Shown here piece after piece: positions 8,556-17,033 of a stretch of DNA of 64,000 bases. The translations under genes and the position numbers were made by a program. The stretch's first letter is position 1; every line of letters starts with the position of its first letter. The notes below the pieces were generated by a model. That model was given only the letters and a program-made list of their open reading frames with translations, made no database searches and was not told where the DNA came from. Source of the stretch: Paenibacillus artemisiicola (lineage in GTDB: Bacteria > Bacillota > Bacilli > Paenibacillales > Paenibacillaceae); assembly GCF_017652985.1 (NCBI RefSeq), contig NZ_JAGGDJ010000003.1, positions 1 to 64,000 of the forward strand, written 5' to 3'.

Positions 8556-8954
8556 TTACAGGTGCACGTCGCCGGAGAAGTACCCGTACGAGCCGTCGTC
8601 CGGGAAGAATTCGTCCTCCGCGGGCGCATCGTCGTCGCGGTTGGCGAGCTCCTGCCCTTCCTCCCGGGCGATCCAGTCTTCGTTCACGACATGCGCCGGA
8701 ATCGTGATATTCTCCATCCGGTATGCGTCGTTCGTCAGCTCGATGTCCGGAATCGTGGACTGCACGGCGAGCTGCCCGCCGTGCGCCTGCGCGATTTCCA
8801 GCGCGGAGGTCAGGTCGTCTCCCAGCATATGGATGTGCACCTCGTTTCCCTGCTGGACGACGGGATCGTAGCCCAGCTCTTCGTACGTGCCGCGCGCGAG
8901 CGACGCGGTGCGGGAATCGGCGAATTGAAACAACAACGCGGTATCATTTTGCAT
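8556..8954 (-). CDS. Conserved hypothetical protein, 132 residues
   Basis: I do not recognise the family. The protein is soluble and acidic. Its first 75 residues alternate short strands and helices (ALLFQFADSRTASLARGTYEELGYDPVVQQ, EVHIHMLGDDLTSALEIAQAHGGQL), like a small ferredoxin-like fold. The C-terminal third is a disordered Asp/Glu-rich tail (DDDAPAEDEFFPDD) ending in GYFSGDVHL, with His at the end. ATG at 8954 is preferred over an upstream in-frame start because AAGGGTG lies 8 bases before it. Confidence 0.7.
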   Translation of the reverse strand: MQNDTALLFQFADSRTASLARGTYEELGYDPVVQQGNEVHIHMLGDDLTSALEIAQAHGGQLAVQSTIPDIELTNDAYRMENITIPAHVVNEDWIAREEGQELANRDDDAPAEDEFFPDDGSYGYFSGDVHL

Positions 8955-9120
8955 AGCGGATTCACCCTTATCGGTTAAATGTTCCAACCCGCATAGCGTG
9001 CCCCGTTCCCCCGCCGTCCATACCGGCCATGCCGGCGCCGCGCCCGGTCCTATTTATGGATGCGAAACCGAAGGGCTGTGCTATAATAGAACGACAATTC
9101 GAGCTAAGGTGCTGATGATA

Positions 9121-10092
9121 ATGGTGGATGTATTCGCGCATGCTCCCGACGCGGTCCTGATTGTCCGCACGTTCCGCAACAAACGCTTCGTCTACGCGTG
9201 CAACGAAGCCTTCCAGACGCTGACCGGCTTCAAGAGCGAGCGCCTGATCGGGCTCGAGCTGGCGTCGCTGCCGCTCGCGGGGACGAACCCGCTGTGGCCC
9301 ATCGTCGAGCGGCTGTGCGCATCCTTGACGCGGCGCAATCCGGAAGCGTTTGCAGAATCGCCGTTCTCGCTGTCGGAGCACGCGCCGCTCTTCGGCGAAC
9401 TGCATGCGAAGCGCATGAAAGCGACGGACGACGAAAGCTTCGCCATGATTACGATCCGCGACCGGTCGGAGCATAAATGGATCGAGGACGCGGCCTACGA
9501 ACGCGACCCGTTCGTCTCCATGCTGCTGACGACCGCCGGCACGATCGTCTCGCTGCGCAGCTACCGCGGCCCCATTCACTACGACCGGCTGGAGCTGTCG
9601 CGGACCGAAAGCAGCCGCTTCGTCGTCCGGCAGGACCGCGCGCGCGTGCGCGATGGGCTCCGGGAGCTGCAGGACGACCGCAAAACCGGCGAATTCCGGT
9701 TCACGCTGCAGCTGTTCCGCGACCGGTTCCAGGTCCATTCGCTCGTCAAGCCGTTCTATCGCGGGGACGGGTCGTTCAAGTGCTTCGCCATCCTCGTCGT
9801 GGACATGCTGCCCGTCAAAGGCGCGTTCGCGCAAGCGGCTCCGCCCGCCGGAACCGCCGATGCGGCGGTGCCCGGACGCGGCGAGCCGACCGATTCGTCC
9901 TATAAGCTGCGGCTGCTCATGCTGGAGAAGCGGCTGTCCGTCACCCAGCTGGCCGAGAACACGAACATCTCGCTCACGACCATCTCCAACATCCGCAACG
10001 GCAAAATCAAAAAGCCCCAGCGGCTCACGGCGGAGCTGATCGCGAGCCAGCTCGGCGTCGCGCCGTCGGACATCTGGAGCGCCTATAGATAA
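9121..10092 (+). CDS. PAS domain protein with C-terminal XRE-type helix-turn-helix
   Basis: 323 residues combining two parts. The N-terminal PAS-like sensor covers about residues 5-115 (APDAVLIVRTFRNKRFVYACNEAFQTLTGF). A second PAS-like region runs to about residue 230 (SMLLTTAGTIVSLRSY through FKCFAILVVDMLPV). A Pro/Ala-rich linker leads to an XRE/Cro helix-turn-helix in the last 65 residues (YKLRLLMLEKRLSVTQLAEN, NISLTTISNIRNGK). It probably binds DNA in response to a small ligand or redox cue sensed by PAS. The start ATG at 9121 has AAGGTG 9 bases upstream; the frame is open further 5' but lacks a credible start there. Confidence 0.72.
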   Translation: MVDVFAHAPDAVLIVRTFRNKRFVYACNEAFQTLTGFKSERLIGLELASLPLAGTNPLWPIVERLCASLTRRNPEAFAESPFSLSEHAPLFGELHAKRMKATDDESFAMITIRDRSEHKWIEDAAYERDPFVSMLLTTAGTIVSLRSYRGPIHYDRLELSRTESSRFVVRQDRARVRDGLRELQDDRKTGEFRFTLQLFRDRFQVHSLVKPFYRGDGSFKCFAILVVDMLPVKGAFAQAAPPAGTADAAVPGRGEPTDSSYKLRLLMLEKRLSVTQLAENTNISLTTISNIRNGKIKKPQRLTAELIASQLGVAPSDIWSAYR

Positions 10093-10144
10093 GCGCGGGC
10101 GACCGATAAGCAGGGGCGAGCAAGGCGCGCGGCCACGCCAAAAA

Positions 10145-10188
10145 AAAACCTCCGCCTCCCGGCGTTGACCGCGGGAAGCGGAGGTTTT
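10145..10188. terminator. Bidirectional terminator between PAS-XRE gene and chemoreceptor gene
   Basis: AAAACCTCCGC-x-TCCCG pairs with CGGGA-x-GCGGAGGTTTT around a 10-base loop, with A and T runs on either side. Confidence 0.85.
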
Positions 10189-10191
10189 CGC

Positions 10192-10267
10192 ATGCTTTAC
10201 GGCTTGAAGCATGCTTTACAGCTTGAAGCATGCTTTACAGCTTGAAGCATGCTTTACAGCTTGAAGC
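10192..10267. repeat. Four tandem 19-bp repeats at the 3' end of the chemoreceptor gene
   Basis: The unit ATGCTTTACAGCTTGAAGC occurs four times head to tail (10192-10210 with one G variant, 10211-10229, 10230-10248, 10249-10267). The last copy overlaps the chemoreceptor stop. On the minus strand each unit repeats the terminal F-K-L-stop codons, so the array is a fourfold copy of the gene end. Each unit contains the dyad GCTTGAAGC. Confidence 0.95.
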
Positions 10268-11981
10268 CCGCCGCCAGCTCGTTCATTTCGAGGGCGATGC
10301 CGCTCAGCGAACGGGACGACAGCGCGATCTGCTCGGCCGAGGCCGTCTGCTCCTCTGACGTCGCGGCCACGGTCGCGGCGGTCTCCGCGCTCTGCTTGGC
10401 GTAGCGCTCCAGGAGCTGCATGGCGCGCACGAGCTGCCGCGAGCCGTCGGCCATCCGCTCGGAGGCGGCGGCGACTTCCCGCACCTGGCCCGACACCCGC
10501 TCCGACGCCTCCGCGATTTCGGCGAACGACGCGCCGGCCGCCTGGACCGCGCTCATCCCCGCTTCCGCTTCCTGCGCGCTCGCGCGCATCCGCATGGCGG
10601 TCTCGCGCGTGTCGCCCGCGATCCGTCCGACGACGAAGCCGATCTCGGAGACGGCTTCCGTCGTCTGCCGCGCCAGCTTGCGCACCTCGTCCGCGACGAC
10701 GGCAAAGCCCTTGCCGTGCTCGCCCGCGCGGGCCGCTTCGATCGCCGCGTTCAGCGCCAGGAGGTTCGTCTGCTTCGAAATCGTGCCGATCAGCTTCGAG
10801 ATGGCGCCGATGCTCTGCGAATGCGTCTCCAGCAGACCGACCCGGTCGGCCGCGAGCCGGACGCTGTCGTTCACCGCGACCATCCGGGCGACGGCGTCGT
10901 TCACCGCTTCCCGCCCGGACAACGCGAGCCGGCTCGCGTCCGCCGACAGCGACGCGACGACCGCCGTCGAATCGGCGATCCGATCGATCCCCGCGCCGAG
11001 CTCGCCGGTCGTCCGGCTCGCGTCCGCGAACTGCGCGAAGGCGCGCTCGGCGCCTTCCGCCATGCTTTGCACCGCCTGGGCCGCCTGATGCGAGGAGCTG
11101 GCGTTCTCTTCGGAGACGGCCAACATCTGCCGCGACGACGACGCGATGCCGGCGGAAGCCTCCTGCACGCCCAGCATGGCCGCGCGAAGCTGCGCGACCA
11201 TCGTCCGCAGCGAGGCGAACAGTCCGCCGATCTCGTCGCGGTTGCGCACCGCGGGCACGTCCGCCGTCAGGCTGCCGCCGGCCACCTCGTCCACGACCCG
11301 CGCCGCGAGCCGGATCGGCTTCGCGATCGCTTGGCGCACGTAGACGGTCAGCAGCGCGACGAGCACGATGCCGGCGGCCACCGCGATCAGCACCGCGGCG
11401 CCGGACCGCGCGCTCAGCTTGGCGCTCTGCCGCTTCGCCTCGTCCGCGCCGCCGTGGTTGTTCCGCACCAGATAATCCAGATTGGACTGCAGCGCCGCGA
11501 AGGAGCCCTCGGATTCCTTCCGCAGCGCGTCCGCTTGCTCGCCCGTCAGCCGGTTCGCGTCCGCTTGCGCGGCCGCGTCGTTGTAATCGACCTCGAAAGC
11601 CTTCCACGCGGCGACGAGCTTGTCGAACAGCTCCTTCTCCGTCTCGTCGTCCGGTCCCAGCACCGAACGGTAGGTGTCGAAGCTCTCATGGATGCTCGCC
11701 ATCGCCGTCCGGGCGTCGCCGGCGTACTGCTTCTTCAATGCGGCGTTCGGCTCGGACAGCAGCCGGTACTGCAGGTTCATCACATGCTCCGTCAAATAGT
11801 TGATCCGGTTGATCGTCTCCGCGCCGACCACCCATTTGCCGGCCAGGTCGCCGTTCGTTTGCTTCATCTTGGCCATCATCGCGTAGCTGACGGCGCCGTT
11901 CGCGGCGAGCAGCAGCAGCACGCTCAAGAATGACGCCATCAGTTTGGCGCCGACCGTCCATTTGCGTTTTGCGTTCCCCAT
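10254..11981 (-). CDS. Methyl-accepting chemotaxis protein
   Basis: A 575-residue transmembrane chemoreceptor that signals through CheW/CheA. Order: TM1 ([21 protein letters not shown]), an extracytoplasmic four-helix-bundle domain of the 4HB_MCP type (about residues 35-190), TM2 ([21 protein letters not shown]), a HAMP domain, and the long coiled signalling domain. The hairpin tip holds the invariant block [36 protein letters not shown]. The ligand is unknown. It is monocistronic. The stop codon sits inside the 19-bp tandem repeat array. Confidence 0.93.
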   Translation of the reverse strand: MGNAKRKWTVGAKLMASFLSVLLLLAANGAVSYAMMAKMKQTNGDLAGKWVVGAETINRINYLTEHVMNLQYRLLSEPNAALKKQYAGDARTAMASIHESFDTYRSVLGPDDETEKELFDKLVAAWKAFEVDYNDAAAQADANRLTGEQADALRKESEGSFAALQSNLDYLVRNNHGGADEAKRQSAKLSARSGAAVLIAVAAGIVLVALLTVYVRQAIAKPIRLAARVVDEVAGGSLTADVPAVRNRDEIGGLFASLRTMVAQLRAAMLGVQEASAGIASSSRQMLAVSEENASSSHQAAQAVQSMAEGAERAFAQFADASRTTGELGAGIDRIADSTAVVASLSADASRLALSGREAVNDAVARMVAVNDSVRLAADRVGLLETHSQSIGAISKLIGTISKQTNLLALNAAIEAARAGEHGKGFAVVADEVRKLARQTTEAVSEIGFVVGRIAGDTRETAMRMRASAQEAEAGMSAVQAAGASFAEIAEASERVSGQVREVAAASERMADGSRQLVRAMQLLERYAKQSAETAATVAATSEEQTASAEQIALSSRSLSGIALEMNELAAGFKL

Positions 11982-12350
11982 CCGATTCCCGCCCCTGTTG
12001 TCGATAGTTTGATGTCAACTTGGTTTCCATATCTAGTATACGGGGTGAATACCAGGAAGAAACAGCTCGTATTTCGCCGAATTCCGGACGTTTTTGTGGG
12101 ATATTAAGCTAAATAATTAAACTTTCTCGCCTTCTCTCCGTTTCGCTGCAATTTTCTCGGGCTATATTACCATTACTCGACACCTATTTACGTTAGCTTT
12201 TCTCTCACGCCGCTAACCTGAGCCCTATCGCCCGAGGACGGCACAAAAAACCGTTCCCCCGCTTGCGAGGGAACGGCGATTCAGCCAGTGACGGTCTTGC
12301 GGTCTTGCGGTCTTGCGTGGAGCCCAAGCTGCCTTGATGCTGCGAGCGCG
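11982..12350. other. Intergenic region between chemoreceptor and xylB
   Basis: 369 bases without a supported gene. It holds the chemoreceptor upstream region, an AT-richer stretch at about 12095-12200 without a clear promoter match, the xylB terminator at 12245-12276, and three tandem copies of GGTCTTGC at 12293-12316. Confidence 0.6.
12245..12276 (-). terminator. Terminator of the xylAB operon
   Basis: CCGTTCCC pairs with GGGAACGG around a GC-rich loop. On the minus strand it is followed by TTTTTT. It lies 75 bases past the xylB stop. Confidence 0.85.
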
Positions 12351-13847
12351 TTACCGGTAAGCCTGAAGCCCTTCGTTCAGCGCCCGCGTCGACGCGTAGA
12401 CGTCCCGGTAGACGCGGAACAAGCCTTCGTACGCTTCGACGGCGGACGGTTCCGGTTTGTAGACGGACGCGCGCTTGACGAACCGCTCCGCGCACGCCTC
12501 GAGACTGTCGAACCAGCCGCAGCCGTATGCCGCCAGCATGGCCGCCCCGAGCCCCGGCCCCTGCTCGTTCTCCAGGGACACGACGTCGGCGTTGAAGATG
12601 TCCGCCTGCATCTGCAGCCACACCGGATTGGACGCGCCGCCGCCGATCGAGACGATCGTGCCGACCGTCTTGCCGGCTTCGCGGAACATCGCGACCGATT
12701 CGTTCAGCGAGAACGTGATGCCTTCCATGACCGCCCGGGCGAAATGCACCCGCTCGTGCGAGCCGTCGATGCCGACGAAGCTGCCGCGGATGACGGAATC
12801 CGCGTGCGGCGTCCGTTCGCCGACGAGGTACGGCGTGAAGAGCAGCCCTTTCGCGCCCGGCTTCACGTCGCCGACGCCCTGCAGCAGCTCGTCGAACGAT
12901 TCGCCCTTCGCGAACGCGTTCTTGAACCAGCTCAGGCTGTAGCCCGCCGCGAGCGTGACGCCCATGGCGTAGAAGGCGTCCTCCTTGCCGTGGTTGAAGA
13001 AATGCACCTTGCCGCGGAAGTCGTTGCCGCCGTCCTTCTCATAGGACAGGATGACGCCCGACGTGCCGATGCTGCACATCGTCAGCCCTTCCTGCAGGAT
13101 GCCGGAGCCGATGGCGCCGCAGGCATTGTCCGCCCCGCCGGCGAACACCTTCGTGCCCTCGACCAGCCCGGCCTCCGCCGCTTGATTCGGCAGCAGCGTG
13201 CCCGTGAGCGCGTGGGATTCCACGAGCGGCGGCGCGAACGAGGCCGGGAGCGAGACGGCTTCCAGCATCTCGCCGCTCCAGCGCTTGTTCGCCACGTCGA
13301 GCAGCAGTGTGCCCGCCGCGTCGGAGTAATCCATGTGCCGGGCGCCCGTCAGCCGGTAGCGGACGTAGTCCTTCGGCAGCAGGAACGACGCGGCCCGCGC
13401 GAAGACGTCGGGCTCGTGCTTGCGCACCCAGAGGATTTTCGGCAGGGTGAAGCCTTCGAGCGCCGGATTGCGGGTGATCGTGAGCAGCCGGTCCTTGCCG
13501 ACCAGCGTCTCGATCTCGCGGCATTCCGCGGTCGTGCGCGTGTCGTTCCACAGGATCGCGTTGCGGACGGGATTGCCGTCCGCGTCCAGCAGGACGAGGC
13601 CGTGCATTTGGCCCGAGAAGCTGAGCCCTTCGATCTCGCCGGCGGGAACGCCGGCTTCCGCGACGAGCTCCCGGATCGCTTCGAGCGTGCCGGTCACCCA
13701 ATCGTCCGGCCGCTGCTCGCTCCAGCCGGAATGCTCGTGAAACAGCGGGTAGTCGCGGGAGGCCTCCGCGGCGACCGCGCCGCTCCGGTCCAGGAGCAGC
13801 GCCTTCACCGCGCTCGTGCCTAAGTCGACGCCGATGACGTAAGACAT
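12351..13847 (-). CDS. xylB: Xylulokinase
   Basis: Phosphorylates D-xylulose to xylulose 5-phosphate with ATP, feeding the pentose phosphate pathway. The 498 residues match the FGGY kinase family. The N-terminal phosphate loop is IGVDLGTSAVKALLLD. Then come LSFSGQMHGLVLLD with the catalytic-region Asp block GGADNACGAIGSGI, the sugar-contact region ILWNDTRTTAE, and the C-terminal FGGY signature (ISIGGGASNPVWLQMQADIF). The gene starts 19 bases after xylA with GGGAGG upstream, so it is the second gene of the operon. Confidence 0.96.
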   Translation of the reverse strand: MSYVIGVDLGTSAVKALLLDRSGAVAAEASRDYPLFHEHSGWSEQRPDDWVTGTLEAIRELVAEAGVPAGEIEGLSFSGQMHGLVLLDADGNPVRNAILWNDTRTTAECREIETLVGKDRLLTITRNPALEGFTLPKILWVRKHEPDVFARAASFLLPKDYVRYRLTGARHMDYSDAAGTLLLDVANKRWSGEMLEAVSLPASFAPPLVESHALTGTLLPNQAAEAGLVEGTKVFAGGADNACGAIGSGILQEGLTMCSIGTSGVILSYEKDGGNDFRGKVHFFNHGKEDAFYAMGVTLAAGYSLSWFKNAFAKGESFDELLQGVGDVKPGAKGLLFTPYLVGERTPHADSVIRGSFVGIDGSHERVHFARAVMEGITFSLNESVAMFREAGKTVGTIVSIGGGASNPVWLQMQADIFNADVVSLENEQGPGLGAAMLAAYGCGWFDSLEACAERFVKRASVYKPEPSAVEAYEGLFRVYRDVYASTRALNEGLQAYR

Positions 13848-13866
13848 GGAATGGAAAGCCTCCCTC

Positions 13867-15180
13867 TTAAACGCTGTAAATGATTTCGTTCAGCTGCAGT
13901 TTGATCCGTTCCAGACGGCCGGATTCGTTCTTGATGGCGTTGTTTTGCAGCGCGTATTGCTCCAGCGACGCCAGCGTGGCGCGGCCGGCGACGATCTCGG
14001 CGCCGATGCCTTCCTTGAAGCTGCGGTAACGGTTCTCGACGAAGCCGTCGATCAGGTTCGTATCGATCAGCTTCGCGGCCGCCTTCAGGCCCCAAGCGTA
14101 CGTGTCCATGCCCGCGATGTGCGCGAGGAAGAGATCCTCGTCCTCGAACGAGCCGCGGCGCACTTTCGCGTCGAAGTTGACGCCGCCCTTGCCGATGCCG
14201 CCGGCCTTCAGCACTTCGTACATCGTCAGCGTCGTGGAGAACAGGTCGGTCGGGAATTCGTCCGTGTCCCAGCCGAGCAGCAGGTCGCCTTGGTTCGCGT
14301 CGAGCGAGCCCAGCATGCCGTTGATCGCCGCCACGCGGATTTCGTGCTCGAACGTGTGGCCGGCCAGCGTCGCGTGGTTCGCTTCGAGGTTCAGCTTGAA
14401 GTAATCCTTCAGGCCGTACTTCTGCAGGAACGCGATCGTCGTCGCCGCGTCGAAGTCGTACTGGTGCTTCGTCGGCTCCTTCGGCTTAGGCTCGATCAGG
14501 AACTGCGCGCCGAAGCCGATTTCGTTCGCGTACGCGACGGCCATGTGGAACAGGCGGGCCAGGTTGTCGAGCTCGAGCGCCATGTCGGTGTTGAGCAGCG
14601 TCTCGTAGCCTTCGCGGCCGCCCCAGAAGACGTAGTTCTCGGCGCCGAGGCGCTTGCCGATCTCGAGGCTCTTCTTCAGCTGCGCGCCGGCGTAAGCGTA
14701 GACGTCGGCGTTGGACGTCGTGCCCGCGCCGTGCACGAAGCGCGGATTCGTGAACATGTTCGCCGTGTTCCAGAGCAGCTTGGCGCCGGTGTCCTTCATG
14801 CCCTGCTCCAGCAGGTCGACGATGACGTCGAGGTTCTTGTTCGTCTCGGCGAGCGAAGCGCCTTCCGGCGCGATGTCGCGGTCATGGAAGCAGTAGAACG
14901 GAATGCCGATCTTGTTCAGGAATTCGAAGTTCGCTTCGACGCGCATCTTCGCCTGGTCCATCTCGTTCGCGCTGTCCCAGCCGCGGACCGCCGTGCCCAC
15001 GCCGAACGGATCGGCGCCGGATGCCGTGAACGTGTGCCAGTAGGCGACGGCGAAGCGCAGGTGCTCCTCCATCGTTTTGCCGAGCACGACTTCTTGCGGA
15101 TTATAATGTTTGAATGCGAGCGGGTTGTCGGAGCCTTTGCCCTCGTACGCGATTTTGCCGATGTTCTTGAAATACGCCAT
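13867..15180 (-). CDS. xylA: Xylose isomerase
   Basis: Interconverts D-xylose and D-xylulose in the cytosol, using two divalent metals. The 437 residues match class II isomerases. The catalytic His99 and Asp102 are in [12 protein letters not shown], and the metal-binding blocks are [36 protein letters not shown] and [20 protein letters not shown]. The start MAYFKNI at 15180 has GGAGGG 10 bases upstream; the frame is open further 5' but that part would cross the promoter. The operon promoter overlaps a XylR operator, and a cre-like site lies just downstream of the -10. Confidence 0.97.
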   Translation of the reverse strand: MAYFKNIGKIAYEGKGSDNPLAFKHYNPQEVVLGKTMEEHLRFAVAYWHTFTASGADPFGVGTAVRGWDSANEMDQAKMRVEANFEFLNKIGIPFYCFHDRDIAPEGASLAETNKNLDVIVDLLEQGMKDTGAKLLWNTANMFTNPRFVHGAGTTSNADVYAYAGAQLKKSLEIGKRLGAENYVFWGGREGYETLLNTDMALELDNLARLFHMAVAYANEIGFGAQFLIEPKPKEPTKHQYDFDAATTIAFLQKYGLKDYFKLNLEANHATLAGHTFEHEIRVAAINGMLGSLDANQGDLLLGWDTDEFPTDLFSTTLTMYEVLKAGGIGKGGVNFDAKVRRGSFEDEDLFLAHIAGMDTYAWGLKAAAKLIDTNLIDGFVENRYRSFKEGIGAEIVAGRATLASLEQYALQNNAIKNESGRLERIKLQLNEIIYSV

Positions 15181-15240
15181 GGAATGAAATCCCTCCAAAA
15201 TGGTGTCCGCTTCACGCGGCGGGGTTATGATGAAACGCCA

Positions 15241-15254
15241 TGATGAAAACGTTC
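15241..15254. promoter_or_regulatory. cre-like site downstream of the xylA promoter
   Basis: TGAAAACGTTCTTA matches the CcpA consensus TGNAANCGNWNNCA at 13 of 14 positions. It lies just past the -10, where bound CcpA would block transcription. Confidence 0.6.
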
Positions 15255-15262
15255 TTACGGCT

Positions 15263-15292
15263 ATTCTAGCATCGCAAAACTTTGTTTGTCTA
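15263..15292 (-). promoter_or_regulatory. xylA promoter (sigma A, extended -10)
   Basis: On the minus strand TAGACA (-35, 15287-15292) and TAGAAT (-10, 15263-15268) are 18 bases apart, with TGC before the -10 giving an extended -10. The -35 lies inside the operator. Confidence 0.75.
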
Positions 15293-15302
15293 GTAAACAA
15301 AG
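15280..15302. promoter_or_regulatory. XylR operator
   Basis: Perfect 8-bp arms CTTTGTTT and AAACAAAG are separated by 7 bases, which is the form of XylR operators in Bacillales. It overlaps the -35 of xylA and lies 99 bases before the xylR start. Confidence 0.8.
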
Positions 15303-15350
15303 AAAGTTTTTCGGAACCGCCCGCTTCCTATGGCATCGCCGCGAAACCCA

Positions 15351-15359
15351 TGGTACAAT
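15351..15359 (+). promoter_or_regulatory. Candidate xylR promoter -10
   Basis: TGGTACAAT is an extended -10 on the plus strand, 42 bases before the xylR start. No good -35 is seen. Confidence 0.4.
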
Positions 15360-15400
15360 CGTTCCCATACATCGGGACAAGCGGAGGCAATTGGGAAATT

Positions 15401-16564
15401 ATGAAGCAAACCGGAGATTTGGCGCTCGTCAAAAAAATGAATACCGCCATCGTGCTGGACGCCGTGCTGCGCTACGCGCCCCTCTCGCGGGCTCAAATCT
15501 CGGAGCGGACGGGGCTGAACAAGGCGACCGTGTCGAGTCTCGTGCAGGACCTGATCGAGCATCATCTCGTCATCGACATCGGCCCCGGGGAATCGAGCGG
15601 CGGCCGCAAGCCGAACCTGCTCCAATTCCGGGCGCGCACCGGCTTCGCGGTCGGCATCGATCTCGGCGTCAATTATATCCGCGGCATCCTGACGGACCTC
15701 GAGGGCGTGGTGCTGGCGGAACGGCGGCTGACGCTGACGGCGCACGACGCGGCGTACGTCCTCCCGCGGCTGCTGGACTGCATCGCGTCGCTGCAGGCGG
15801 AAATCCCGCCCTGCCCGTACGGCACCGTCGGCGTCGGCATCGGCGTGCCGGGCCTCGTCAACGAGGAAGGCGCCATTCTGTACGCGCCGAACCTGGACTG
15901 GACGGACGTGCCGCTGCGCGCCATCGTCGAAGAGCGCTTCGGCGTGCCGGTCACGATCGACAACGAGGCGAACGCCGGCGCCCAGGGCGAGCAGCGCTAC
16001 GGCGCGGGCCGGGGCGTCGCCAATCAGATCTACGTCAGCGCGGGCATCGGCATCGGCACGGGCATGATTTTGAACAAGGAGCTGTACAAAGGGGCCGGCG
16101 GCTTCTCGGGCGAGCTCGGCCACCTGTCCATCCGGGCGGACGGCAAGCCGTGCCGCTGCGGCAACCGCGGCTGCTGGGAGCTGTACGCGTCGGAGAACGC
16201 GCTGCTGGAGCAGGCGGCCGCGCTCGGCTACCGCGACCTCGACGGCCTGCTGGAGGCGGCCGGCCGCGGCGAGGCCGGGGTGCTGCGGCTGTTCGAGCGG
16301 ATCGGCGAAGCGCTCGGCGTCGGCATCGCGAACATCGTCAACGTGTTCAATCCCGACGTCGTCATCGTCGGCAACGAGCTGCGGCGCGCGGAGGCCTGGC
16401 TCGGCGAAGCGATGCAGCGCACCGTCGCCGAACGGGCGCTGGCTCATCACCGGCGCCGGCTGCGCGTGCTGTTCGCGGAGCAGGGCGAGAAATCGGCGGT
16501 GCGCGGAGCGGCGTATTACGCGATATCGGCGTTTTTGTCGAAGATGAAGGGAAGCGGCGTCTGA
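15401..16564 (+). CDS. xylR: Xylose operon repressor, ROK family
   Basis: A 387-residue repressor that releases its operator when xylose is bound. The N-terminal winged helix-turn-helix (LSRAQISERTGLNKATVSSLVQ) is followed by a ROK sugar-kinase-like body with the phosphate motif VGIDLGVNYIRGILTDL. The ROK signature ends in GELGHLSI, and the zinc-binding CRCGNRGCWE follows. It is divergent from xylA, and the operator lies between them. I chose ATG at 15401 (GGGA closely upstream) because the protein then starts like other XylR proteins; longer frames run back across the promoter. Confidence 0.92.
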   Translation: MKQTGDLALVKKMNTAIVLDAVLRYAPLSRAQISERTGLNKATVSSLVQDLIEHHLVIDIGPGESSGGRKPNLLQFRARTGFAVGIDLGVNYIRGILTDLEGVVLAERRLTLTAHDAAYVLPRLLDCIASLQAEIPPCPYGTVGVGIGVPGLVNEEGAILYAPNLDWTDVPLRAIVEERFGVPVTIDNEANAGAQGEQRYGAGRGVANQIYVSAGIGIGTGMILNKELYKGAGGFSGELGHLSIRADGKPCRCGNRGCWELYASENALLEQAAALGYRDLDGLLEAAGRGEAGVLRLFERIGEALGVGIANIVNVFNPDVVIVGNELRRAEAWLGEAMQRTVAERALAHHRRRLRVLFAEQGEKSAVRGAAYYAISAFLSKMKGSGV

Positions 16565-16588
16565 TTGAGGCGCCGCTTCTTTTTTTTC
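16552..16588 (+). terminator. Terminator of xylR overlapping its stop codon
   Basis: AAGCGGCG / CGCCGCTT stem with an 11-base loop containing the TGA stop, then CT8. The overlap of stem and stop is notable. Confidence 0.85.
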
Positions 16589-16664
16589 GCCGCGGCGAGG
16601 CCGACGGCGCGCGGCGAGGCCGGCAGGGCGCGGCGAGGCCGAGGGCCGCGGCGGGGCCGTCCAA

Positions 16665-16843
16665 GCGGACACACGTTCCGCTATTTGCGTCATTCGGGCC
16701 TTTATTGCAGCTACGCGGACATACGTTCCGCTATTGCCATGCCGATCCGCGTTTTCGGCGGCTTTTCAAGCCAATAGCGGCTCTGGTGTCCGGCTAACTC
16801 GACTATTTGCCAGGAAACCGCAAAATAGCGGCGCTCATGGCCG
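16665..16843. repeat. Composite intergenic repeat, two direct plus two inverted related units
   Basis: GCGGACACACGTTCCGCTAT at 16665 and GCGGACATACGTTCCGCTAT at 16715 are exactly 50 bases apart. Related inverted copies follow at 16773-16794 and 16823-16843, each with AATAGCGG. It is most likely a non-coding interspersed repeat. From memory, similar intergenic repeats occur in Paenibacillus genomes. Confidence 0.7.
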
Positions 16844-16973
16844 TCAAACTTCACATCGCCCGCATGCTCCCCATCGATGCTCGCCCCGCCGTAACATTGC
16901 TTCGTCAGTCCTTCCCGTGACTCTTACCGCGTAAACGCGCACCCGTCCTCCCGTCCTCGCCAACTAACACAAC

Positions 16974-17030
16974 AAAACGAGACCGTCCCCGCATCCGGCA
17001 AGCGGATCCGCTGGGACAGTCCCTTTGTTT
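16974..17030 (-). terminator. Terminator after the GH43 gene
   Basis: GACTGTCCC / GGGACGGTC (minus strand, one T-G pair) around a 22-base loop, followed by TCGTTTTGTT. It lies just past the stop at 17034. Confidence 0.65.
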
Positions 17031-17033
17031 TCG

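Larger units (their letters stand above)
16589..17033. other. Intergenic region between xylR and GH43 gene
   Basis: No gene is supported here. The first part holds short direct repeats of GCGCGGCGAGGCC. Then comes the composite repeat at 16665-16843, then the GH43 terminator at 16974-17030. Base composition is patchy. Confidence 0.7.

Noticed and set aside
10192..10267. CRISPR array
   Set aside because: The 19-bp units are directly adjacent with no spacers, and no cas gene is present.
12293..12316. Three tandem GGTCTTGC units as an operator array
   Set aside because: They lie between the xylB stop and its terminator, not at a promoter; a chance short repeat is more likely.
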